From the NCBI GenBank assembly GCA_964557575.1, contig CAZLBC010000008.1, positions 35,615-99,614 of the forward strand: a DNA stretch of 64,000 nucleotides, in the 5' to 3' direction. A program made the translations under genes and the position numbers. The notes under the pieces are model-generated. The model was not told the DNA's origin, did not search any database, and worked only from the letters and a program-made list of their open reading frames with translations. Shown piece after piece: positions 16,251 through 25,016 of this stretch (position 1 is its first letter; each line of letters starts with the position of its first letter). The stretch is from CAZLBC01 sp964557575 (GTDB lineage: Bacteria; Planctomycetota; Phycisphaerae; SM23-33).

Positions 16251-17039
16251 CTATCGTTTGTCCACCACGGCGTTGTTCACGTCGGTGCGCGGGTCGGCGT
16301 CAAGTGTCAGATCCCACCACTCCACTCCCGGATCGCCGCCGGACAGGTGGTTGTCCACGTCCCACCGGTAGCCGGGAGATATGATGGCGTAGGGCAGGAG
16401 GGGCATGTCGGTATCGTCAAAGCCGTCGGGGGGCTGCCCGTGGTAGTCGGTACTGTTCAGGTAGGGCGGCGTCGGCGATTCGTCGATGAACTTGGCGTCC
16501 AGTTCTGAAGGGACGGTCAGCGAACTGTAGTTGTTCGAAGTCTGCGCACTGAAATACTGGATCTCGTGGTCGAAGGCATCCATGAAAAAGTAATATTGCG
16601 GCTTGTTGCCGTCATACTCTATGTCGATCTTGAGCTGCTCCGTATCCCCGTAAGGGCCGTATTTCTTGCCCCGCGCGCTGGTCTTGAAACCCTCGCCCGG
16701 ATAATAATCCTTGTTATCGCCTGATGCGACCAGCGAATTGTCGCACATGGTGGGTACCACGTCGTCGAGGGGGCTCTGCAGTTCCATGCCCGTCATGTCC
16801 ACCACCAGCCTGCTCATGCCGCTGGCGGGGTAGACCCCGTGGTCGGCGTAATAACTCTTGCAGCCGCTGTCGAGAAGGGTGACCGTCGACCGCGTGGCTG
16901 ACATCCGCACCTCCCGCGTGATCGCCTGGAAACTGGGGAGAAAGACGGTTATCAGCAGCAGGATGATCGTGATGACGGTAAGCACCTCTATCAGGGTGAA
17001 GCCGTGCTTACGACCGTGTTGTGCGTTTGATTGTTTCAT
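16251..17039 (-). CDS. GspG-type pseudopilin with extended C-terminal domain
   Basis: 262 residues. Leader MKQSNAQHGRKHG, mature FTLIEVLTVITIILLLITVF with Glu at +5. The helix ends in TVTLLDSGCKSYYADHGVYPASG, again the helix-Y-G-YP pattern of major pseudopilins. The Asp/Tyr-rich C-terminal domain (YYFFMDAFDHEIQYFSA) is large for the family. It sits between two other pseudopilin genes in the same orientation. Confidence 0.8.
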   Translation of the reverse strand: MKQSNAQHGRKHGFTLIEVLTVITIILLLITVFLPSFQAITREVRMSATRSTVTLLDSGCKSYYADHGVYPASGMSRLVVDMTGMELQSPLDDVVPTMCDNSLVASGDNKDYYPGEGFKTSARGKKYGPYGDTEQLKIDIEYDGNKPQYYFFMDAFDHEIQYFSAQTSNNYSSLTVPSELDAKFIDESPTPPYLNSTDYHGQPPDGFDDTDMPLLPYAIISPGYRWDVDNHLSGGDPGVEWWDLTLDADPRTDVNNAVVDKR

Positions 17040-17089
17040 TGTTATCGTCTCGTATACCTACTGGTTGCCGGTCATTGTATCGGTGTCCG

Positions 17090-17905
17090 CTATTTTTGCT
17101 TCTCCTTCAGGATGTTGGTGAGGTTGTAGTCCTGGAAATACTCCCGGTTGCCGGTCGTGTTCCTGAACGGCAGGATCAGCAGGAAGGCGTCGTAGTTATT
17201 GATCCGCGAGGGATCGAACTTGGTGTTGATCAGGTTCAGCGGGTCGCCGTTGTTGACGTTTGTGTTGAGCGTGGTATCCGGCAGGTAATTGACGCCCGCT
17301 TGAGTATTCTGATCGACGTAGAAGGTGCCGTTCAACCGGTTGTTCTCGTCGCCCACGATTCCGCGGTTGCCGACGATGGCGGGATAGTAGAGCATGGCGC
17401 GCATCGTGGACGGGGGCTGGGAACCGCTGCCCTTGCGGATGGAACTCGGGTCGGCAATGAACGCCCGGTTGCCTGCGATAAGGCAGTATTCCTTTTTGAA
17501 GGGCATGTAGGTTTCGTTGGGGAGGATGTTGTTGTCTCTCAGGATATTGAGATCGAAGGAGCCTTCCTTGCCGCCGAGTTGCTTGTTGACCTGGGGCGGT
17601 TCCCAGAATGCCTCGGCGAGGACCTCGCTGCCGGTTACGCCGAGGGCGTTGACGGTGTTCCCCCATTGCTGGCCGGGATAGAGGCTGTGATCTCCCTTGA
17701 ACATGGTAATGGCGTCGGCGGCCGTGGTGATGAAGGTCTTTATCTTCGTCTTTTCCGCCATCAGCACGGCCCGGAAGGCGGCCGGGGCGAGGATGGACAG
17801 CAGCAGTATCAGCGTGGCCACCACCACCATCAGCTCGACGAGGGTAAACGCCGTCCGGGTTTCGCGGCGTTTCGATTTTTGCGTGACCGTGTGTTCGTCT
17901 CTCAT
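17090..17905 (-). CDS. GspG-type pseudopilin, first of the series
   Basis: 271 residues from the ATG at 17905 (AAGGAA upstream). Mature start FTLVELMVVVATLILLLSIL with Glu at +5; position -1 is Ala (RTA before FTL) rather than Gly. The helix carries TFITTAADAITMFKGDHSLYPGQQW, the GspG-like pattern. It directly follows pilC, the position often taken by the major pilin in secretion operons, so it may be the principal subunit; that is inference. Confidence 0.8.
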   Translation of the reverse strand: MRDEHTVTQKSKRRETRTAFTLVELMVVVATLILLLSILAPAAFRAVLMAEKTKIKTFITTAADAITMFKGDHSLYPGQQWGNTVNALGVTGSEVLAEAFWEPPQVNKQLGGKEGSFDLNILRDNNILPNETYMPFKKEYCLIAGNRAFIADPSSIRKGSGSQPPSTMRAMLYYPAIVGNRGIVGDENNRLNGTFYVDQNTQAGVNYLPDTTLNTNVNNGDPLNLINTKFDPSRINNYDAFLLILPFRNTTGNREYFQDYNLTNILKEKQK

Positions 17906-17960
17906 TGTTCTTTCCTTACCGTATGACATTTTGCAGCGCTGTCGATTGTCGTGCCGGTTA

Positions 17961-19211
17961 CTAGTTCTGCACGGCCTGGAGCATCCCGATCATCGGCATG
18001 AACAGCGAGATGACGATGAACCCGACGATGGCACCGAGCAGGATGATCATGACCGGCTCCAGCAGGGATACCAGTGAGGAAACGGCCGTGTCGACTTCCT
18101 CTTCGTAGGTGTTGGCGATGCGTTCGAGCATCTTGTCGAGTTCGCCGGTCTCCTCGCCGACGTCGATCATGTTGACGACCATCGAGTCGACGATCCGGGC
18201 CTGGCTCAGCGGCTTGGAAATGGTTTCGCCCTCCCGGATACTCGACCGGACCTTCATCAGGGCCCGCTCGTAGACATCGTTGCCCGCGGTCTGCGCGGTG
18301 GTCGACAGGGCCTCGAGTATCGGCACGCCCGCCGACAGCAGGGTCCCGAGGGTCCGGCAGAAACGGGCGATGACCGTCTTCTTGAGTATGCTGCCCATGA
18401 TGGGGATCGACAGTTTGAACCGGTCGAGGATATACGCCCCCTGCTTGGAGAGCCGCAGGAGCCTGCAGAGGATGATCAGGCCGATAATCGTGGCCACGAT
18501 GGTTATCAGGCCGTCGGGGACCATCCAGTCGCTCATGGCAATGAGCATCGTGGTCATCTCCGGCAGTTCGGTGCCGAGTTCCGTGAATATTTCCTTGAAC
18601 TTCGGGATCACGAACCACATCAGGGCGGCGACGATACCGAAGGCGAAGGTCAGGACGACGATCGGGTAGACCATCGCGCCCTTCACCTTCCGCCTGAGGG
18701 CCTCGGCCCGTTCCATGAAGTCGGCGAGCCGCTGGAGGACGAGGTCGAGGACTCCGCCGAGTTCGCCGGCCCGGACCATGTTCACGTAGAGCCGGTCGAA
18801 GGCCCGCTTCTGCCGGCCCATCGCCTCCGAGAGGCTGGTGCCGCCCTCGACGTCGTCGGCGACGAGCCGTGCCGCGACCCGCATGGGGCCCGGCTTCTGC
18901 TGTTCTTCCAGGATGCGGAGGCTCCTGAGCAGCGGCAGGCCCGCGTCCTGCAGGGTGGACAACTGCCGCGTGAAGAGGGTGAGCTTTTTCGTGGATATCC
19001 TTCCCGCCGACCGCCGCCGACCCTTCGCCCCTTCCTGCTTGTCCGCCGCGGCACTCCCGCCCTTGCCTTTTCCGGACCTGGCCTTGACCCGCGTGGGGAA
19101 GTTTCCCATGGAGCGGATCTTGGTGACGGCCTCCTCGCTGGTCTCCGCGTCGATATTACCCTTCACGGTCTGGCCCGAGCTGTTCATCGCTTCGTACTGA
19201 AATGTCGGCAT
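17961..19211 (-). CDS. pilC: Inner-membrane platform protein PilC/GspF
   Basis: 416 residues, the usual length. Begins MPTFQYEAMNSSGQTVKGNI, the PilC/GspF N-terminal motif. After a basic Lys/Arg linker (~50-70) come the two repeated T2SSF domains (~75-200 and ~280-400). Predicted membrane helices lie near 170-195, 225-245 and the C-terminus (PVMIILLGAIVGFIVISLFM). Each domain includes the conserved GE..G.LD...L motif (GELGGVLDLVL and GEETGELDKML). It anchors the extension and retraction ATPases in the inner membrane. It lies downstream of pilB1 and pilT in the same orientation. Confidence 0.95.
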   Translation of the reverse strand: MPTFQYEAMNSSGQTVKGNIDAETSEEAVTKIRSMGNFPTRVKARSGKGKGGSAAADKQEGAKGRRRSAGRISTKKLTLFTRQLSTLQDAGLPLLRSLRILEEQQKPGPMRVAARLVADDVEGGTSLSEAMGRQKRAFDRLYVNMVRAGELGGVLDLVLQRLADFMERAEALRRKVKGAMVYPIVVLTFAFGIVAALMWFVIPKFKEIFTELGTELPEMTTMLIAMSDWMVPDGLITIVATIIGLIILCRLLRLSKQGAYILDRFKLSIPIMGSILKKTVIARFCRTLGTLLSAGVPILEALSTTAQTAGNDVYERALMKVRSSIREGETISKPLSQARIVDSMVVNMIDVGEETGELDKMLERIANTYEEEVDTAVSSLVSLLEPVMIILLGAIVGFIVISLFMPMIGMLQAVQN

Positions 19212-19262
19212 CTTAGGTACTCCTGATCTGTTTCTGTTCGGCGGCGATCGTCCTCGCGGGGA

Positions 19263-21044
19263 TCAGCCCATGTCCTCTTCCTCTGCTATCGTCTGGGTGA
19301 TGATTTCCTCGATGGTCGTCAGACCGTCGAATATCGCCAGAAGGCCGCTTTCGCGGAGGGTGCGCATGCCCCGCTTGCGGGCTTCTTCGCGTATAATGTT
19401 GGTGCTGCTGCGCTTGTTGATCAGTTCGCGGACGTTGTCGTCGAGCTGCATGATCTCGTAGATGGCCATCCGGCCGGAATAACCGGTGTTCCGGCACGCC
19501 GTGCAGCCCGTGCCCCGGTAGAATTTCTTTCCCGACACGTCGCCCTTGTTGAGCCCGAGTTCGAAGAGCATCTCCTCGGTCGGTTCGATCGCCTCCTTGC
19601 AGTTGGTACAGATTTTCCGTACCAGCCGCTGCCCGATGATGGCCTCGACGGTGGCGCTGACCAGGTACGGTTCCAACCCGAGTTCCAGGAGCCGGGCGAC
19701 CGACGAGGGGGCGTCGTTGGTGTGCAGCGTGCTGAACACGAGGTGGCCGGTGAGGGCCGATTCGACCGCGATATTGGCGGTCTCCGGGTCCCGCATTTCC
19801 CCGACCAGGATGATATCCGGGTCCTGCCGCAGGAAGTGGCGGAGGCAGCGGGCGAAGGTCAGGCCTATTTCATCGTTGATCTGGGTCTGTACCAGGCCGT
19901 CGATGTCGTATTCGACCGGGTCTTCGCTGGTGAGTATCTTGACGGACACGTCGTTTACCTCGGCGAGGGCGGAGTAGAGCGTCGTGGTCTTGCCGGAACC
20001 GGTCGGACCGGTGACCACGACGATGCCCTCGGGCCGGTGGATCAGCTTGCGGTAAACCTTGATATCTTCATCCCGCATGCCCAGCTTTTCGACGTCCAGC
20101 GATATGTTGGAGCGGTCGAGCACACGGAGAACGACGCTCTCCCCGAACATCGTGGGGAGGGTCGAGACACGGAGATCGACCGGGTTAGCGTTGACCACCA
20201 GTTCTATGCGGCCGTCCTGGGGAATCCGCCGCTCGGCGATGTTCAGGTTGCTCATGACTTTTATGCGCGACGCGATCGCTACCGCGATATTCCGGGGCGG
20301 CGGCAGCATTTCGTAGAGGACGCCGTCTATCCGGTACCGCATCTTGTACTCGTCCTCGAAGGGCTCGAAATGGACATCGGACGCCCGGTTGCGAATCGCC
20401 TCCAGCAGCACCATATTCACGAGCCGCTTGACCGGGTTCGACTCGGCAACGGCCATGAGGGTGTCGAGGTCGATGCTCTCGTCGCGATTTTCGAGCATCG
20501 CAAGGGTCTCGTCGGTGGCCACTTCGTTGATCAGGTCCGTTATGGAGTCCGCCCCGGAGCCGTAATGTTTCGCCAGTGCTTTTTCTATCGCTTCCCGGGA
20601 GGTGATTTTCGCGGTGACCGAGTAGTCCCAGAGCGTCTTCAGGTCGTCGGTGGCGCGGAAGTTCTCCGGGGATGACATGGCGATCGTGAGATGGCGCTCC
20701 GCGGGATCGTAGGCTATGGGGATAATTTTGTACGCATTGGCCGTCTGCGCGTCGATCTGTCCCAGTACACCGTGGTCAAGTTCCACCTCGTCAAGGTCGA
20801 TGTATTCCATCCCCATCTGGTAGGCGAGGGTCAGGTTCTTGGCGTCCTCGTCGATCATGCCGATGTCCATCATGACCCGGCAGAGGGGGCCGCCCTGTTT
20901 TTTCTGGACATCCAGTGCCTCGTTGACCTGATCCTTGGTAAGAAGGCCGGTCCGGACCAGTATTCTCCCGGTCGGCATTCCCCGCAGTTCTTCGGGGTCA
21001 AACCGCCTGGACGTCTTTTTGTTCGATTTCGTTTTCTCAGCCAT
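19263..21044 (-). CDS. pilB: PilB/GspE-type assembly ATPase (copy 1)
   Basis: 593 residues. N-terminal MshEN-like domain (~20-165), then the secretion ATPase core: Walker A GPTGSGKTTT at ~346, Walker B around LRQDPDIILVGEMRD, and a His-box region (GHLVFSTLHTNDAPS). A C-terminal zinc module with two Cys pairs (CTNC ... CTAC) is typical of PilB/GspE. It powers polymerisation of pilins or pseudopilins. It is one of two PilB-type ATPases in this operon and lies next to pilC. Confidence 0.93.
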   Translation of the reverse strand: MAEKTKSNKKTSRRFDPEELRGMPTGRILVRTGLLTKDQVNEALDVQKKQGGPLCRVMMDIGMIDEDAKNLTLAYQMGMEYIDLDEVELDHGVLGQIDAQTANAYKIIPIAYDPAERHLTIAMSSPENFRATDDLKTLWDYSVTAKITSREAIEKALAKHYGSGADSITDLINEVATDETLAMLENRDESIDLDTLMAVAESNPVKRLVNMVLLEAIRNRASDVHFEPFEDEYKMRYRIDGVLYEMLPPPRNIAVAIASRIKVMSNLNIAERRIPQDGRIELVVNANPVDLRVSTLPTMFGESVVLRVLDRSNISLDVEKLGMRDEDIKVYRKLIHRPEGIVVVTGPTGSGKTTTLYSALAEVNDVSVKILTSEDPVEYDIDGLVQTQINDEIGLTFARCLRHFLRQDPDIILVGEMRDPETANIAVESALTGHLVFSTLHTNDAPSSVARLLELGLEPYLVSATVEAIIGQRLVRKICTNCKEAIEPTEEMLFELGLNKGDVSGKKFYRGTGCTACRNTGYSGRMAIYEIMQLDDNVRELINKRSSTNIIREEARKRGMRTLRESGLLAIFDGLTTIEEIITQTIAEEEDMG

Positions 21045-21077
21045 CTCGTATGCTCACAGTGTAATTACGCGTCCGTG

Positions 21078-22199
21078 CTACTTTACCTTTTTGACGTTCT
21101 TTTTCTTGACGGATTCGTCCGACTGCCCGTGCTTGATTTTGTCTATGCGCTCCTCGAGCTGGTCGGGTGCCTGGGCCCGGTCGAGGGCGTGCTCTTCGTC
21201 TATCTTGCCCTCGTTGTGCAGTTCCAGCAGGTGGTCGTCGAGGAGCTGCATGCCGAGCTTCTTACCGGTCTGGATAACCGAGGGAATGCGGAATGCCTTG
21301 TTTTCGCGTATAAGGTTGCCGACGCCGTGGTTCACCACCAGGAATTCAAATGCCGCGATCATGCCCCTGGTGTCCTTCCGGGGGATCAGCGTCTGGCTCA
21401 GCACGGAGAGCAGCGAGTCGGCGAGCTGTATCCTGACCTGCTCCTGCTGGTCGACGGGAAACTGGTCGACGATGCGCGTGACGGTTCCCTGCGCGCTGTT
21501 TGTATGCAGCGTGCCGAATACGAGGTGGCCCGTTTCCGCGGCCCGGAGCGCCGATTCGATCGTCTCCAGGTCACGAAGCTCACCGACCAGGATTACGTCG
21601 GGATCCTGACGGAGAGACCGCCGCAGTGCTTCGGCGAAATTCGGCACGTCAATACCGACTTCCCGTTGCGAAACGAGTGACTTCTTGTGGGAATGGTAAT
21701 ATTCGACGGGGTCCTCTATAGTGATGATGTGCCGGTCGAGATTGGTGTTGATGAAGTTGATCATGGTCGCCAGGGTCGTTGTCTTTCCCGAACCGGTCGG
21801 GCCGGTCACCAGGAACATGCCCCGCGGCCTGCGGAGCAGGGAGGGAATGATGAGGGGCAGCCCGATTTCCTCCAGGGACAGTATTTTGCTGGGGATCAGC
21901 CTCAGGGTAATGGAAATGTGTCCCTTCTGCATGAAGACGGCAGTCCGGAAACGGCCTTTGTCGCCGAACTTGAAACCGAAGTCGGTTCCGCCCTGTTCCT
22001 GGAGTTCCTGCTGGTTTCTGTCCGGCGTGATCGATTTCATCAGTGCGGCGGTGTCTTCGGGCGTCAATACCTTCGTTTCGAGTGGACGAAGACGGCTGTG
22101 GAGCCGGAGGGTGGGAGGGCGGCCGACATGAAGATGAAGGTCACTCGAGCCGCTTTTAATACATGTTTCAAGAAGCCTGTCAATGTGTAGTGTGGCCAT
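21078..22199 (-). CDS. pilT: PilT-type twitching/retraction ATPase
   Basis: 373 residues, the family length, without the MshEN domain. Starts with the PilT signature (LLETCIKSGSSDLHLHVGRP). Walker A GPTGSGKTTT at ~133-142, Walker B LRQDPDVILVGELRD, and GVGNLIREN corresponds to the AIRNLIRE motif needed for retraction. A Lys-rich tail follows. Its presence favours a true retractile type IV pilus over a pure type II secretion system. Confidence 0.95.
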   Translation of the reverse strand: MATLHIDRLLETCIKSGSSDLHLHVGRPPTLRLHSRLRPLETKVLTPEDTAALMKSITPDRNQQELQEQGGTDFGFKFGDKGRFRTAVFMQKGHISITLRLIPSKILSLEEIGLPLIIPSLLRRPRGMFLVTGPTGSGKTTTLATMINFINTNLDRHIITIEDPVEYYHSHKKSLVSQREVGIDVPNFAEALRRSLRQDPDVILVGELRDLETIESALRAAETGHLVFGTLHTNSAQGTVTRIVDQFPVDQQEQVRIQLADSLLSVLSQTLIPRKDTRGMIAAFEFLVVNHGVGNLIRENKAFRIPSVIQTGKKLGMQLLDDHLLELHNEGKIDEEHALDRAQAPDQLEERIDKIKHGQSDESVKKKNVKKVK

Positions 22200-22261
22200 C
22201 GTGTATCCTTAACAAATCTGCGTATGGTGTATCCACGGCGAACCAACGCGTAAGAATGCTT

Positions 22262-22285
22262 GAGACCCCGGAAATCCCCGGGCTC
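22262..22285 (-). other. Hairpin between pilB2 and pilT
   Basis: GAG-CCCGG ... CCGGG-CTC-type stem with one bulge inside the ~200-bp gap between pilB2 and pilT on the minus strand. It could attenuate transcription between the two genes. The gap also holds an AT-rich patch (22345-22395) that would suit a promoter for pilT. Confidence 0.3.
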
Positions 22286-22397
22286 ACTTAATTATTTGAT
22301 GATCGGTGCCTGAAACGTAGCGGCAATTCCGTCCCCGCGGAAAGAAATAGACATAAACCTATATATAAAATAGCATTAAGGGAGATGAAATTTATTG

Positions 22398-24122
22398 TTA
22401 TATCTCAATCATCGTGTCGGCCTGTGTCAGCCGCGCAATCTCTTCGGGTGTGGTTATGCCGGACTGAATCTTATCTTTCCCGTCCTCGAGCAGGTTTTTC
22501 ATTCCCGTCGCCCTGGCGGCCTTTCGCAGCTCGCTGACCGGGGCGCTTTCGAAGGTAAGCTGCCGAATGGCGTTGTTCATTACCATGAGTTCGAAAATAG
22601 CCTGCCTGCCGTGATAGCCGCAGTTGTTGCAATAGTTGCAACCCTTTCCTCTCATGAAGGTTGCGTTCTCCAGTTCCTCGTCGGTATAGTTGAGGAGTTT
22701 CAGCAGTCCGGTATTCGGTTTGGTATCTTCTTCCTTGCAGTGCGGACATATCTTTCTGACGAGCCGCTGGGCCATAACCGCCTGGATACTGCTGGCGATG
22801 AGAAACGGCTTTGCACCCATATTGTTCAATCGGGTCAACGCGGAGGGTGCATCGTTCGTGTGGAGTGTACTGAATACCAGGTGTCCAGTTAATGACGCCT
22901 GAATTGCCACTTCAGCGACCTCCAGGTCACGAATTTCACCTACGAGGATGATATTGGGTGCCTGCCTCAGCATCGACCTGAGGATGTTTGCGAAGGTAAA
23001 ACCGACCATATCCTTGATCTGGCACTGGTTGATTCCGGTGAAATGGTACTCGATCGGGTCTTCGGCGGTGATGATTTTGCGGTCGGGCCGATTGAGTTCG
23101 TTGAGGGCGGCGTAGAGCGTGGTGGTTTTGCCGGAACCGGTAGGGCCGGTGACGAGGATGATGCCGTTGGGTTTTTTTATCAGGCCCTGAAATCTCTTGT
23201 AATCGTCCTGAGCGAACCCGAGATCCACGAGGTTGAGCTTGGCGGTTTGGGTCCGCAGGATACGCAGGACCATCGATTCGCCGTGGTTGGACGGGATCGT
23301 GGAGACGCGAAAGTCGATATCCTCGTCCCCGATCCGCATCTTGATCCGGCCGTCGAGGGGAAGCCGTTTCTCGGCGAGGTCCATTTTCGCAATGATCTTG
23401 AGCCGGTTGATAACCGCTCCCTGCATCCGCTTGGGTATGTTGTCCCGCTCCATACAGACACCGTCGACGCGGTAACGGACGCGAACGCGGTTTGCCATCG
23501 GTTCGATGTGAATGTCGCTGGCCCGCATCCGGACCGCCTCGGTGACCAGCATTTTGACCAGCTTGATGACGGGGGTGGATTCCTCGTTGAGTTCCTCTTT
23601 GACTTCCTCTTCTCCGTCGGCCATCTTAGCGAGGCCGCCGGGGCCGGCGTCGAATTCCTCGACCTCTTTTTCGAATGACATCGACGAATCGATGTATTCA
23701 GAGATAAATGATTTGACTTTGCCTTTCGGCGCGAGGTAGGATACCGGCTCTTCGTTGAGCATGAAGCGGAGCATGTCCATCGTCTGGAGATCGAAGGGGT
23801 CGGTGATGACCACCCTGAGCCGATCGCTCTTGTCTTTTTTCAGGGGGATGATCTGGTGACGCTTGATCATCTCCTCGGAAATGGTGTCCAGTTCGACTTC
23901 ATCGAGGGTGATAGCCACCGGGTCGATGTACTCCATGTTGTATTGAACAGCCAGCGCCTTCGTGATATCTTCTTCCTCGGCGAGGCCCAGGGCCATCAGG
24001 GCTTCGCCGAAGCGGACGTTCTCGCTTTTCATGTACTCGAGTGTCTCGGTGACGTTATCCTCAACGATGACCCCCCAGTCGAGGAGCAGTTCACCGAGCT
24101 TCTTCTGTTTTCTGGCGCTCAT
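22398..24122 (-). CDS. PilB/GspE-type assembly ATPase (copy 2)
   Basis: 574 residues. MshEN-like N-terminal domain (~10-140), an acidic linker (~150-180), and an ATPase core with Walker A GPTGSGKTTT at ~326, Walker B ILVGEIRD and the GHLVFSTLHTNDAPS box. Two Cys pairs (CPHC ... CNYC, with a third Cys in CNNC) form the zinc module. First gene of the long minus-strand operon. It may serve a different filament from copy 1, or act together with it as reported for systems with two extension ATPases. Confidence 0.92.
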   Translation of the reverse strand: MSARKQKKLGELLLDWGVIVEDNVTETLEYMKSENVRFGEALMALGLAEEEDITKALAVQYNMEYIDPVAITLDEVELDTISEEMIKRHQIIPLKKDKSDRLRVVITDPFDLQTMDMLRFMLNEEPVSYLAPKGKVKSFISEYIDSSMSFEKEVEEFDAGPGGLAKMADGEEEVKEELNEESTPVIKLVKMLVTEAVRMRASDIHIEPMANRVRVRYRVDGVCMERDNIPKRMQGAVINRLKIIAKMDLAEKRLPLDGRIKMRIGDEDIDFRVSTIPSNHGESMVLRILRTQTAKLNLVDLGFAQDDYKRFQGLIKKPNGIILVTGPTGSGKTTTLYAALNELNRPDRKIITAEDPIEYHFTGINQCQIKDMVGFTFANILRSMLRQAPNIILVGEIRDLEVAEVAIQASLTGHLVFSTLHTNDAPSALTRLNNMGAKPFLIASSIQAVMAQRLVRKICPHCKEEDTKPNTGLLKLLNYTDEELENATFMRGKGCNYCNNCGYHGRQAIFELMVMNNAIRQLTFESAPVSELRKAARATGMKNLLEDGKDKIQSGITTPEEIARLTQADTMIEI

Positions 24123-24276
24123 TAGGGTGATACCTCACGTTCTTCCGATGTGGGTGATTGTTCTTTCCCGCGCGGCAAACCGCGGAATCCTTTCAGGGGT
24201 TCGGAATCCAAGCATGACAGATTCTACTGTCCTTTGATCCGGGATTCAAGCGCCGGCGGCATGTGCGGGCATAATT

Positions 24277-24816
24277 TTACGAGATGGGCCGGTGGTCGTG
24301 GTGTCGCCGTATGTCGTTCGCCGCGGCGTGCAGGTGTCGCTCGGACTTCAGCAGCGCGGTGAGGTTGCCCGTTGAAATCCCCAGATGCCGCGCCGTGGAC
24401 GAGAGGCGGCCGCACTCTGCGTCGAGCAGATCGAGGATAACTGCCGCGCACGGCCAGAAGCCGGGATTCTTCCTGCCGATGTGCAGTGAGGCACCGGCCC
24501 GGTGTTCGCCCGGCGTGCGTGAGCACGGAACAAGATATTCCTGCATGATCGGGAACGAGGCGGGATCTTCCGGGGGCGGCTGCCGGTGCTTTATCGCCAG
24601 TTTCATCTTCAGTCGTTTCAGCGCGATCGTCCTGTTTTCTCGCTGGGATCGTGCATCGGAGGCTGTCGCGGAGATTCCCGTGGGGCCATGGCTGATCGTG
24701 ACGGCCGAGTCGGTTTTGTCCCGGTGCTGTCCGCCGGGCCCCGAACTTCTGCAGGTCCGCACCCGGCACTCACTGAGAAGTTCATCGTCGGATTGTCTGA
24801 GAAATCGGCGACACAT
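24277..24816 (-). CDS. Peptide-chain-release-factor-like protein (GGQ domain)
   Basis: 179 residues. Residues ~12-80 match the class I release-factor hydrolase core, with SSGPGGQHRDKTDSAV and GGQ at 28-30, then a basic stretch (RENRTIALKRLKMKLA). It lacks the stop-codon-recognition domain of RF1/RF2, as in ArfB/YaeJ-like rescue factors. The C-terminal half instead looks like a small helical, HTH-like unit (SSTARHLGISTGNLTALLKS). Such short proteins are probably peptidyl-tRNA hydrolysing ribosome-rescue factors; this one has not been tested. Starts with ATG at 24816. Confidence 0.75.
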   Translation of the reverse strand: MCRRFLRQSDDELLSECRVRTCRSSGPGGQHRDKTDSAVTISHGPTGISATASDARSQRENRTIALKRLKMKLAIKHRQPPPEDPASFPIMQEYLVPCSRTPGEHRAGASLHIGRKNPGFWPCAAVILDLLDAECGRLSSTARHLGISTGNLTALLKSERHLHAAANDIRRHHDHRPIS

Positions 24817-25016
24817 CGGTTGTCTACTATACCGGGAACGGGTAGAATTCTACAGGTCGTGAATCTTATCTATTGGATTTCCGGCACGCAGTGTTGTCGG
24901 CACTGCTGCATGTCACCGTTATTTTTTCTCGTAATTATTCCGGCGGGCGGGTATACAGTATTCAGTTCACCGTATGTTGCATACACAGATGTAGATATAT
25001 ATTGCGGACGGATCCC

